Assembly: GCA_002794465.1 (NCBI GenBank)
Contig: MTSL01000095.1
Span: forward strand, 4,345 to 54,171
Reading direction: 5' to 3'
Length of the DNA stretch: 49,827 bases
Origin: Paramicrosporidium saccamoebae
Lineage: Eukaryota > Rozellomycota
A program made the position numbers and the translations under genes. Below are positions 10,272 through 17,834 of this stretch, one piece after another. The first letter of the stretch is position 1. Each line of letters starts with the position of its first letter. The notes under the pieces were generated by a model, which saw nothing but the letters and a program-made list of their open reading frames with translations, was not told where the DNA came from and did no database searches.

Positions 10272-10557
10272 TACAATCATATAGCAGCAGGTCCACTGGT
10301 GTCCTCTATTGTGTCCCAGGGGAAATTTTATGTAGTGTATAGTTGGTGGGTCTAAGAAATTTACTAGTCTCGGCTGCTTGATGGCGTTCGTGTTACACAG
10401 CATTCACTTTTCATTGGCGAGCCCGACTCAAATAAGCGGTCCCCCAAGCCGTTCTTGTCGTACTCAAATGGCTGCCTATAAAGAGGAGCCACATGCTTTA
10501 ATAAAAACAAGCACGTTCTTCAACGGTGTCTGTCTAATAACCATCCAAGACCACTAC
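10272..10557. other. Gap between Pol eta and the tRNA pair
   Basis: 286 bp without a recognisable gene. It is the downstream flank of both Pol eta and the minus-strand tRNA pair. A short open frame running from 10378 through the tRNAs is not coding. Confidence 0.5.
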
Positions 10558-10563
10558 AAAAAA
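10558..10563 (-). terminator. RNA polymerase III oligo-T terminator of the tRNA pair
   Basis: Six consecutive T on the minus strand start three bases after the 3' end of tRNA-Asp. There is no T run between the two tRNAs, so this is the only good terminator for both. Confidence 0.75.
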
Positions 10564-10565
10564 GT

Positions 10566-10637
10566 CTCCCCGTCGGAGAATCGAACTCCGGTCTCATGCG
10601 TGACAGGCATGTGTACTAGCCACTATACGAACGGGGA
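10566..10637 (-). tRNA. tRNA-Asp (GTC)
   Basis: 72-nt cloverleaf on the minus strand. The 7-bp acceptor stem TCCCCGT/ACGGGGA pairs perfectly, the discriminator base is G (10566), the anticodon loop is CTGTCAC with anticodon GTC, and the T arm carries GTTCGATTC (B box). The D arm contains TAGTGGCTAGTA (A box). No intron. Confidence 0.96.
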
Positions 10638-10643
10638 TAACAT

Positions 10644-10717
10644 CGCTCCCGGGTGGGCTCGAACCACCAACCTTACGATTAACAGTCGTACGCGCTAACC
10701 GGTTGCGCCACGGAAGC
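10644..10717 (-). tRNA. tRNA-Asn (GTT)
   Basis: 74-nt cloverleaf on the minus strand. The acceptor stem GCTTCCG/CGGGAGC has one G-T pair, the discriminator is G (10644), the loop CTGTTAATC carries anticodon GTT, the T arm has GGTTCGAGCCC, and the D arm TGGCGCAACCGGTTAGC is typical of eukaryotic tRNA-Asn. Only six bases separate it from tRNA-Asp downstream. Confidence 0.96.
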
Positions 10718-11020
10718 CTGAATAAGGAGGGAAATTTTATTTAAAGTAGTATACGGAAATTCAAAAAACAGAAATTTTGATGCTACGTATTCGTAAGATT
10801 TGTTACATGGTAAGCAGCATCCGCTTATGACTGGCAGCCCAATCCAGATGGCGATCCTTGATCCCGTTTATCGTCTTGAAGATGGCGGCCTATAAAGGCG
10901 CCGAATACTAATAGGATTACCTGCTATTCAAGAGATTCTTTATTCCTGATTTGTAGTGTACTTTCTTTCAACTGAAGTAAAAGCTACAAACAAGCTCTGG
11001 CCCAACTTTAATTCGAAACG
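10718..11020. other. Gap with no recognised gene
   Basis: 303 bp of AT-rich sequence upstream of the tRNA pair and downstream of the hydrolase relic. I see no open frame or RNA structure that I can support. Confidence 0.5.
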
Positions 11021-11214
11021 CTATGCTGTGAATAGATCCGAGAACAGTTGTGCCGGTTTCAGAGGCAATTCTGGATCATCAAGAGACAGGTCCGTTTGAA
11101 AAGTAGTACCGGAATTGCCATTTTGAATCGCAGTAGCAAAGAGTGCCAGCTTACGTGTATACACTGAGGGGTTGCCTGGGTTAGCATCACTGATACAGCC
11201 GTGCGATGTGCCAT
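11021..11214 (-). pseudogene. Internally deleted relic of the S33-type hydrolase family
   Basis: On the minus strand an ATG at 11214 opens MAHRTAVSV, resembling the MAHRVTVPY start of the hydrolase at 22072. Almost immediately, in a shifted frame, the sequence encodes the family's extreme C-terminus: RKLALFATAIQNG, then LDDPELPLKPAQLF, ending at TAG 11021-11023. This matches RELLLFATAIRNN and PDDPELPLKMAQLF of the intact gene. About 1,000 codons between the two ends are missing. The conserved upstream block is also present (11215-11256), so this is a decayed full gene and not just a captured fragment. No function is expected. Confidence 0.75.
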
Positions 11215-11256
11215 GCTGACTTTCTACGCCCCCGGCTTTCTAACTGGTCCAGAGTC
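11215..11256 (-). promoter_or_regulatory. Conserved hydrolase-family upstream block, next to the relic
   Basis: Read on the minus strand this contains TGGACCAGTTAGAAAGCCGG directly before the relic ATG, comparable to CGGACCGATCAGAACGCAGG upstream of the intact gene at 22072. It shows that promoter-proximal sequence and start codon were duplicated together. Confidence 0.5.
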
Positions 11257-11507
11257 GTTTATTGGGCCAGTCAACCTGGACTATGTAAAAAATGCGATCG
11301 GTACATGTGAGGGAGCATGGTGGCACAGGTCTCTGTAAATACTAAATTCCACAGAGGATGAATGCTTTTTCATCACTCGTCTCTAATTGTGTGGTATGAA
11401 ATTACTATATATTTGCTTGGTATTCTACTTGAAGGGTCAGACGCCTGATGCCTGTGTGTAGGTAGTTAGTCAGCCCATACAGCCAAAGCCAGTTCCAGTG
11501 GGGCATT

Positions 11508-11557
11508 GATTTACTCGACCAGGTCCTGGCGCGCCCTGGGCTAAAATTCCAGTGGCA
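11508..11557. repeat. Dispersed repeat, GC-rich copy 2
   Basis: Gapless 50-bp match to 3231-3280 whose 14 differences are all transitions. This copy retains CpG sites (TCGACC, GGCGCG) that read TCAACC and GGTACA in the other copy. It lies 22 bp upstream of the ATG of the tiny secreted protein at 11580, so it may be part of that promoter or 5' UTR. Confidence 0.55.
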
Positions 11558-11579
11558 TTGAGTGTTTCACTGGTCAAGT

Positions 11580-11861
11580 ATGAAAATTCCAATAATGACA
11601 CTCTTGCTGGCAGCTCTGTTAGCTCTCACACATGCTACTCATATTAATAACGAGCAGATTCGCTCGTTTTACATTCTAAGAGGTGAGCCACCATCTTTTT
11701 TTGAAGCTATGATTAATCTTGTCGATCCTGAAACCGGCCTCCTTATGGCCCTTGGCATTTGGGTTATTATTATCAACAATATACTTGACATCATGGAACT
11801 GATGTACTCTGGAGTCGAGGACGCCCCAATGGGTGGTTTAGTCCATGCCGAGGAACAATAG
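11580..11861 (+). CDS. Tiny secreted membrane protein, orphan family member A
   Basis: 93 residues from ATG 11580 (the longer frame starts with GTG and is not used). The first 20 residues (MKIPIMTLLLAALLALTHAT) form a strong signal peptide. A 30-residue polar stretch and a membrane segment (LLMALGIWVIIINNILDIM) follow, then a short acidic tail. The patch NLVDPETGLL before the membrane segment resembles NFINFETGFL in the protein at 21239-21460 and NFANNGFGFL at 25547-25912, so the three appear to be one fast-evolving family. I recognise no known domain. An effector or host-interface role is only an inference from the signal peptide and lineage-specific look. Confidence 0.65.
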   Translation: MKIPIMTLLLAALLALTHATHINNEQIRSFYILRGEPPSFFEAMINLVDPETGLLMALGIWVIIINNILDIMELMYSGVEDAPMGGLVHAEEQ

Positions 11862-12362
11862 AACAAATGAGTAATCTAGAAAGCCATCTCACAATCGAGG
11901 CTCGGCGAACCGAGGAGCGGTCTATAAAAAATACCGCATACTTTAGTAACTAGCCTCACCATTAAGCAATAGCTTTTATCGATGAGTCTGAGCCATCATA
12001 TACCATGCTATAAGGGTGTTTATCAATGAGTGGTGCTTTGAGCCCTAGTTGCCTAGAAATTATGCATTTTCGGTCACACCCCTCCTCTTGCCGTCAGAGT
12101 TAAAGCTGCGGGTTCAGATAGCTATTCTACAAGTCAGATCCGCCTGATTAAGAATAGTTGCCTAGAGATACGCTATATCGTTTACTAAATCAAGTTTTCC
12201 ATTCAACTAACAAAATTTGGTGACTGCCTTGATCCGAGCGTCTTAATATTCTATTGATCTTCCCAGCAACCATGCTATTCTTGGCACAAGACCCACTTTG
12301 ATCAGATGCGTAGTAAATACTGATACAAAACGAATAGGCATCTCTTGGCGACCCCGGCAAGA
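11862..12362. other. Intergenic region between two tiny secreted protein genes
   Basis: 501 bp with no supported gene. A TATA-like TCTATAAAAAATAC occurs at about 11920-11933 and could belong to a promoter for the gene at 12363, although it is far away. Otherwise nothing recognisable. Confidence 0.4.
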
Positions 12363-12599
12363 ATGAAGTTTGGACTAATTACTCCCACCCTCCTGGTCTT
12401 AACTTGCCTCGCCAGTTTTGTATTTGCATCCGAAACACTAGAAGGTGGAAAATCTGGAGATTTCTCCCAGCCTTTGTCGAAGATGCCCTGGAATACTATT
12501 CAGATGCCAGATGCACAATCACTCAGGGGTTTCTTGGGGTTTATAGTCGGTGTTGTGGGTTTCTACCTACTTGAAGTTTTTGTGGGAATGCACAAATAA
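12363..12599 (+). CDS. Tiny secreted membrane protein, orphan member E
   Basis: 78 residues from ATG 12363; the longer frame begins at a TTG. A signal peptide covers about residues 1-23 (ending near FVFAS). A 30-residue Gly/Ser/Gln-rich segment and a C-terminal membrane segment (FLGFIVGVVGFYLLEVFV) follow. The architecture matches the other tiny secreted proteins here, though sequence similarity is weak. The stop codon TAA lies inside an AATAAA polyadenylation signal (12595-12600), which supports this as a real transcribed gene end. Function unknown. Confidence 0.6.
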   Translation: MKFGLITPTLLVLTCLASFVFASETLEGGKSGDFSQPLSKMPWNTIQMPDAQSLRGFLGFIVGVVGFYLLEVFVGMHK

Positions 12600-12777
12600 A
12601 TAATCGAACTTTGTACACTTTATCAAGCCAAAAGCAATGCTTTAGACTGAGTAGTCCTCATTTCACGGATACTTTATTTTAGTATTCGAATGCCTCGAGC
12701 TTGGCTGCGCGCTCGGTGGCGAGTTGCCCCTTTATTGCTAGCACTCAGTTAAAGGAAAAACTGCCAATTAACAATTC

Positions 12778-13941
12778 ATGAATAGGATATGTAAAAGATG
12801 GTTTTCGGCTGGCCGGACCTTTGACCTCAATCTTGTCTCGCCAAATGGTCAGATACTCAATGGTGTGTATCAATGCAATGTAGATGGAAAAACATTCCCA
12901 AGCAACGGACTGGAGCTGGAATTCCTGGGCACAAGTAGCGCCCAAAGCACCCTGACCCGGAACGTATCATCTGTTGCCCTCAAATTCGGTATCCACCTGC
13001 GTTGTTATTAACGACGTCAGGCGGAGGTGTATTCCTATTTGATTGTGGAGAGGGCACGGTGCGACAAATGCTACGAGGGACGGTCAACCCGCTGGATGTA
13101 CGGGCACTATTTATAACACATTTGCACGGAGACCATTGCTATGGCGTACCGGGACTGGGTATGACCATGTTGGGATTGGAAAAGGGAAAGGAACGACCGC
13201 TACTGTTTGCACCCAAAGGCTTGGAAGAATGTTATCAAGGTCCAATGGGACTGCGTGGCTTCCAAACACGACCGATCCTCAAACCCAATAATCGTGGTTC
13301 GATACCCGAAAATGTACACTACTACTGGATCTCATGTATAGGCCATCCACTTTGATCATGTAAAGAAATGCTATAATGTATATGAAGACCAGCGGTTCAT
13401 TGTGAGGGCGGTGCCTATAAAACACACCGTCTTTTGCTTGGGCTATGTGATTGAGGAAAAGCCGAGACGGGGAAATTATAACATGGAAAAGGTACATGCG
13501 GCAGGTCTCTCACCGGGCGTCATTTTGGGCGAATTGAGTGCCAAAGGATCGCTCATCCTTGATGGTCGGGAAATTACGGCAGAATCCCTGATGGATCCGC
13601 CGAAACCGCCGCGGAAGATTGTGATCCTGGGCGACACATGCGATCCATCAGCGATTGCGCCGATTGCAATGGATGCAGACGTGTTGGTTCATGAGGCCAC
13701 CAATTTGGATGAGGAACGTACCGTCGCCTTTACATATATGCACAGCACGGCAGGCATGGCCGGGGCCTTTGCAAAGAGGATCAACGCCAAGAATCTAATA
13801 CTGACACACTTTAGTCCGCGGAATATGCGCGGAAATGAATACGACGAATGTGTCCATGTGCGCACCTTGGTGGAGCAAGCGAGACGGGCTTTTGGAAAGC
13901 CAAACGTTTTCCCCGCCCACGTATCCCAAGGATCATGCTAA
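12778..13941 (+). CDS. tRNase Z, short form (3' tRNA-processing endonuclease), three exons
   Basis: Exons 12778-12988, 13021-13313 and 13342-13941; introns 12989-13020 (32 nt) and 13314-13341 (28 nt); 367 residues. The enzyme cleaves the 3' trailer from pre-tRNAs before CCA addition. After splicing the family motifs are continuous: LEFLGTSSAQSTLTRNVSS, then GGVFLFDCGEG across the first junction, the metal-binding HLHGDH near residue 104, VRAVPIKHTVFCLGY, ILGDTCDP, LVHEATN, and HSTAGMAG with LILTHFSPR. The N-terminus MNRICKRWFSAGR is basic and could be a mitochondrial targeting sequence. Intron 2 is the less certain: it is chosen because it alone restores frame and the IHFDHVKK-RFIVRAV segment. 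The CCA-adding enzyme of the next processing step is 2.4 kb downstream. Confidence 0.92.
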
Positions 13942-14031
13942 TGTTTAGGATTTCTGGAGGTTTCCTCTGCATTTGATGGGAAGAGACAGGACTGACCGGG
14001 CCATTCCGATTGTTGAATAGACATTAAATGT

Positions 14032-14260
14032 TGGGTGTAAAGATGAATACATTTCCAGGATGTAAAAATAGATTCATTTTTCAAGGTGTAAGGACAAGTC
14101 CCCTTTCAAGGTGTAAAGACAAATTCCCTTTCGAGGTGTAAAGACAAACCCATTTTCAGGATGTAAAAATAGATTCACTTTCAAAGTGAAAGAACAAGTC
14201 CCCTTTCAAGGTGTAAAGACAAACCCATTTTCAGGATGTAAAAATAAATTCATTTTCAAA
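14032..14260. repeat. Tandem array of about nine 24-26 bp units upstream of the Rieske gene
   Basis: Units alternate between a form like GGTGTAAAGACAAATTCCC and a form like GGATGTAAAAATAGATTCA, each followed by TTTCA. Some adjacent units repeat as a higher-order block (AAACCCATTTTCAGGATGTA occurs twice). The array fills most of the 329-bp gap between tRNase Z and Rieske and ends ten bases before the Rieske ATG, so it must lie in the promoter or 5' UTR. Confidence 0.85.
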
Positions 14261-14270
14261 GTCCGCGACA

Positions 14271-15157
14271 ATGCTTGCAGGACGAATTGGACCAACGAGC
14301 TCCAGTCTGTCGACCCGTCTGACGTCGAGCATTGCATGTGCTTTGCCTCTCAATCGGTTTCCTAACTGCATGCCGCCCGTGACGTTGGCTAGACACGACA
14401 TTTTTGCATATGACCAGGACAGCAATGGTCCGCATGACCACGTCTCCCATGCTCCCGCGACCAAAATTGCCAGCTATCTGTCTGCGGGCCGTAAGAGCAC
14501 TCTTTTGAGTTATCCTGGACAACAGCGTCGCTGGGCGAGCAAGTTTACAGTCACTGACAGTAGAGACGCCCTGTACGCGTCGCCTGATATTACTGCGGTT
14601 CAGCGCAATAATACAGACGGAGAGACGAACCGCGCCTTTTCGTACTTTATGGTGGGAGCTACGGGAGTTTTGGGAGCAATGGGAGCCAAATCGACAGTGC
14701 TCAACTTTCTCACCAGCTGGTCAGCCTCCTCAGAGGCCCTTGCCATGGCACAGGTGGAGGTGGACCTGTCCAACATCCCGGAGGGTAAGAGCGTTGTGAT
14801 CAAGTGGCGTGGCAAGCCAATATTCATCCGTCATCGCACGTCGGGAGAGGTGGAGGAGGCTGCGGGTGTGAGCATGGCCGAACTGCGGGACCCACAAAGT
14901 GACGCAGATCGCACTCAGAAGCCCGAATGGATCGTCATGTTGGGCATCTGCACCCATCTCGGTTGTGTTCCTCTGGCGAACAGTGGTGACTACAATGGTT
15001 GGTATTGTCCCTGTCAGTACCCTCCTTTCTTTACAATTGACCTTGTAGCGGATCGCATTATGACATTAGCGGCCGGATTAGGAAGGGTCCTGCTCCATCC
15101 AATTTGGAAATTCCGACCTACAAGTTCCATGGTGAAGACCGTATTGTCATTGGATAG
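14271..15157 (+). CDS. RIP1: Rieske iron-sulfur protein of the cytochrome bc1 complex, two exons
   Basis: Exons 14271-15016 and 15049-15157 with a 32-nt intron (15017-15048); 284 residues. It carries the [2Fe-2S] cluster that moves electrons from ubiquinol to cytochrome c1 in the mitochondrial inner membrane. The N-terminal third is a long presequence rich in Ser, Arg and Thr. A membrane anchor ([20 protein letters not shown]) follows near residue 130. Cluster ligands are in CTHLGC (about 227-232) and CPCHGSHYD (about 248-256); the intron splits the codon of the ligand His in the second motif (CA/C). The spliced C-terminus, ending [11 protein letters not shown], is typical. Without splicing, the frame would lose the second ligand motif. 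This gene shows that complex III is retained. Confidence 0.95.
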
Positions 15158-15409
15158 AGGTCGATTGAGAATAAATAGTGTGTGGTTGGGGTGGTGTGAT
15201 TAGGTGAGTGTGAGTGGGTGAGTGTGTACATGTAGGAGCGAGAGAGCATTTAAAGATGAAATGCCAAGTTAGCAAGTCGAATGGCCAACTAATCGACTAA
15301 ATATCTATTACTTTGACCGGGATATATATGGTAGTGCTGACATTTGCCTTGGTCCTCCAAACACTATAATAGACGAACCAAAAACCAAAGCCATCCTTTC
15401 GTACTGAAA
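15158..15409. other. Short intergenic region with a GT-rich stretch
   Basis: The beginning (about 15175-15235) is GT/GA-rich low-complexity sequence (GTGAGTGTGAGTGGGTGAGT). No gene seen. Presumably the Rieske 3' end and the SPRTN promoter. Confidence 0.4.
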
Positions 15410-16330
15410 ATGTCGCTTCCGTTGGATATGGTGGAGAATTTACCAGACGTGCATACTCTTTTTGCAGTATACAATGGAAAATACTTTGAGAATGTGTTGG
15501 GTGCCACAACGCTCGAATGGAGTAACCGGATGACGCTGTGTGCGGGTCTGTGCTATCTTCGACGTATGGGAACTGCGCGATACTGTGTGATTCGACTGAG
15601 TCGACCATTATTGCAATATCGTCCTTATAGTGACACCATCTCGACGCTGCTGCATGAAATGTTGCATGCCTATCTTTGGGTAAAGGGGATGGGGGGCAAT
15701 GGATTGGATAGGGATGGCCATGGACCCGAGTTTTTACGTCATGCCGCCCGAATCAACAAAGCGGAAGGCAGCGCCATCAGCGTCTTTCACACATTCCATG
15801 AGGCGGTACAGGAGGCACGGAAGCATGTGTGGAAGTGCAATGGACCATGTGTCCATCGAGCACCATATTACGGGATAGTACAACGGGCCATGAACCGTCC
15901 CCCTCAACCTGCCGATCGTTGGTGGCGGGAGCATCAAAAAAGTTGCGGTGGAAGCTTTGTCAAGATTGCTGGTCCGGAGAGTAAAAAACGCACAACGAAA
16001 GCATTGGACTATTGGAGTCGGCTGGGAAAAGGTAATTTGGCACGGGATGATGTGGGAGGGTACCAATGTCCCTCTTGCCGCGATCATATGGCTGCGGATC
16101 TCGCCAGCCTCAAAACTCATCTCAACCTATGTAACCGCAAACAGTGTCCCGTCTGTGGTGTATTTCAAGCCATGAATCTTCTCGATGATCACATTGACGC
16201 TTGTCTCGGCGAAACAAACACTACTCTGAGTGCGTTGTCTATAGAGACTATATCATCCACCGATACTAATGGACAATCCCCAAATAATAGTTGCTCTAAC
16301 CCTACCCCTTACATAATAGATCTCACATAA
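15410..16330 (+). CDS. SPRTN: SPRTN/Spartan-like DNA-protein crosslink metalloprotease
   Basis: 306 residues from ATG 15410 (the upstream frame begins at TTG). SPRTN is a replication-coupled protease that digests proteins crosslinked to DNA. The SprT domain has the zinc/catalytic motif HEMLHAYLW (about 82-90) with a third His in DGHGPEF near 104. A Spartan-type zinc-binding domain follows: WKCNGPCVHRAPYYG, AMNRPPQ and WWREHQKSCGGSF are nearly diagnostic for SPRTN over other SprT proteins. Two C-terminal zinc fingers are visible, YQCPSCRDHMA and QCPVCGVFQA-(x9)-HIDACLG; the second is UBZ4-like and would bind ubiquitin. The serine/asparagine-rich tail lacks an obvious PIP box. Single exon, convergent with CCA1 37 bp away, with a C run (about ten) between the stops. 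Confidence 0.93.
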   Translation: MSLPLDMVENLPDVHTLFAVYNGKYFENVLGATTLEWSNRMTLCAGLCYLRRMGTARYCVIRLSRPLLQYRPYSDTISTLLHEMLHAYLWVKGMGGNGLDRDGHGPEFLRHAARINKAEGSAISVFHTFHEAVQEARKHVWKCNGPCVHRAPYYGIVQRAMNRPPQPADRWWREHQKSCGGSFVKIAGPESKKRTTKALDYWSRLGKGNLARDDVGGYQCPSCRDHMAADLASLKTHLNLCNRKQCPVCGVFQAMNLLDDHIDACLGETNTTLSALSIETISSTDTNGQSPNNSCSNPTPYIIDLT

Positions 16331-16367
16331 TTTTACTTCCCCCCCCCCATCACACATACAACTTTAT

Positions 16368-17813
16368 TCATGTGTTTTGCGTGGATGAGTAGTGCAAAAT
16401 GTGTTTGACGGCTTCATCGCGGGTACCGTCGGGATGTTCATATTGCCAATCTAACAGCTCATTGATCAACAAACCAATCTGTGGGCCTTGGGCTACTCCA
16501 AGCAGCTCATGTAAATCTCGTCCACTAAGCAGCCCTCGCCAGGAATGTGCGTCCTGAAGTCCTAGAGCCGCCACCCGCTTAGTTGCTGCTTCGTATCGAT
16601 GCACTGTGGTTTCATCGTCAATGCCACCGAGCAGAATATGTCGGATGCAAGCCAATTCATAGCCCAGCAACCAATGACGTCCCAGCGACCGTACTAGTCG
16701 TCCCAGCAATCGCGCATCTTGACAATTCGTCTCCACCAGGGCTACAACACGATCAACCTGCGCCACAAGTTGGGTCACATCGGCCACATCCTGATTGGTG
16801 AATTTAAGCGAATCGCGCACAATACACCCCACGAGCGGTTCAGGCATTCGACGGGGTCGATCCACCATTTCCCCAACATGGGGCAATAATGCAGCACAAA
16901 GTAGGGCGAGTCGACGATTGGAACTCCAGCCGAGTCTACGATAGACTCGCAGAATTGTGCCGATGGTCGCATCTTCCGGTAGGGAATAGTTAGTACGATC
17001 CACCCCGGCAGGCAGATCAAAGACCAAATTGAACACTCTCAGTCGATGCATCATCTGTAGTCCCTCGAGAGCGTGTTTATCTCGCAAAATCTTGTCCAAC
17101 TCGGTGCCCACACGCTCGCGACTGATTTTGTTACGAAAGGCAGCATCCACTTCTTCGTCTTGGATGGCCCTTTCCAGGGCGGCATCCGTTCGGAATTGGA
17201 ACCGGGTAGCAAACCGAATAACCCGCAATAATCGCAAAGGATCGTCCATTAGTGTTTCCCGGGGTGGGAGTGGCGTGCGGATAATCTGTTCCTCGAGATC
17301 TGCAAAGCCAGTGCCACAAAAATCCTCCACCTCTTCAGTGTGAATGTTGTAAAAGAGCGCGTTGATGGTAATGTCTCGCCGTTGGGCATCCTGCAATGGT
17401 GTTCCAAACTGAACAATGGGAATGCGCGAATCATCTGAATACGTTTCAGAGCGCAAATTGGCAAAGTCAATGGGATGACCAAAAATGGTGAGGGTAGCCG
17501 TTTCGAGGTGTTTGGAGCGTTCCGGATTGGCCTGAATGACCCCATAGGCGCTGGATGGAATGTCATGCTGTTCCAAAAAGAAACGTAATCGTTCTGCAAA
17601 CTGCTGGCCCATCATGCGGTCAATGGCAATGTCGCAGTCATGTCCTTCCAGGCCCAGTAATTTGTCTCGCACCCATCCGCCGGCCACTCGCAGTGTGACG
17701 TCCAACTCCAGACGGACGCAGCATTCCCGTAGCAGCCCAAAAAGCTTCCGTTCCAACTCATTCAGCGTCAAGCAGTCCCGTGCAGGACGGGTTACTGAGG
17801 GAATGGGCGTCAT
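16368..17813 (-). CDS. CCA1: CCA tRNA nucleotidyltransferase
   Basis: 481 residues from ATG 17813; the frame extends further up to a TTG at 17885 but has no earlier ATG. Adds the CCA end to tRNAs in nucleus, cytosol and mitochondria. Class II features: GGWVRD (45-50), DCD metal-binding carboxylates (D59, D61), the RRDITINAL motif with the following LEEQIIRTP, and the DDPLRLLRVIRFATRF segment. The C-terminal body and tail domains are present and no truncation is seen. The start lies only 21 bp from the divergent CTC1-like gene, so the two share a minimal bidirectional promoter. It stands downstream of tRNase Z in the same pathway, though this may be chance. Confidence 0.95.
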   Translation of the reverse strand: MTPIPSVTRPARDCLTLNELERKLFGLLRECCVRLELDVTLRVAGGWVRDKLLGLEGHDCDIAIDRMMGQQFAERLRFFLEQHDIPSSAYGVIQANPERSKHLETATLTIFGHPIDFANLRSETYSDDSRIPIVQFGTPLQDAQRRDITINALFYNIHTEEVEDFCGTGFADLEEQIIRTPLPPRETLMDDPLRLLRVIRFATRFQFRTDAALERAIQDEEVDAAFRNKISRERVGTELDKILRDKHALEGLQMMHRLRVFNLVFDLPAGVDRTNYSLPEDATIGTILRVYRRLGWSSNRRLALLCAALLPHVGEMVDRPRRMPEPLVGCIVRDSLKFTNQDVADVTQLVAQVDRVVALVETNCQDARLLGRLVRSLGRHWLLGYELACIRHILLGGIDDETTVHRYEAATKRVAALGLQDAHSWRGLLSGRDLHELLGVAQGPQIGLLINELLDWQYEHPDGTRDEAVKHILHYSSTQNT

Positions 17814-17834
17814 GTAGCCAACCACCCGGGAGAG

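Noticed and set aside
10378-10698. 106-codon plus-strand ORF
   Set aside because: It runs antisense through both tRNA genes and begins at TTG.
14032-14260. CRISPR-like array
   Set aside because: Units are contiguous with no unique spacers, and the genome is eukaryotic.
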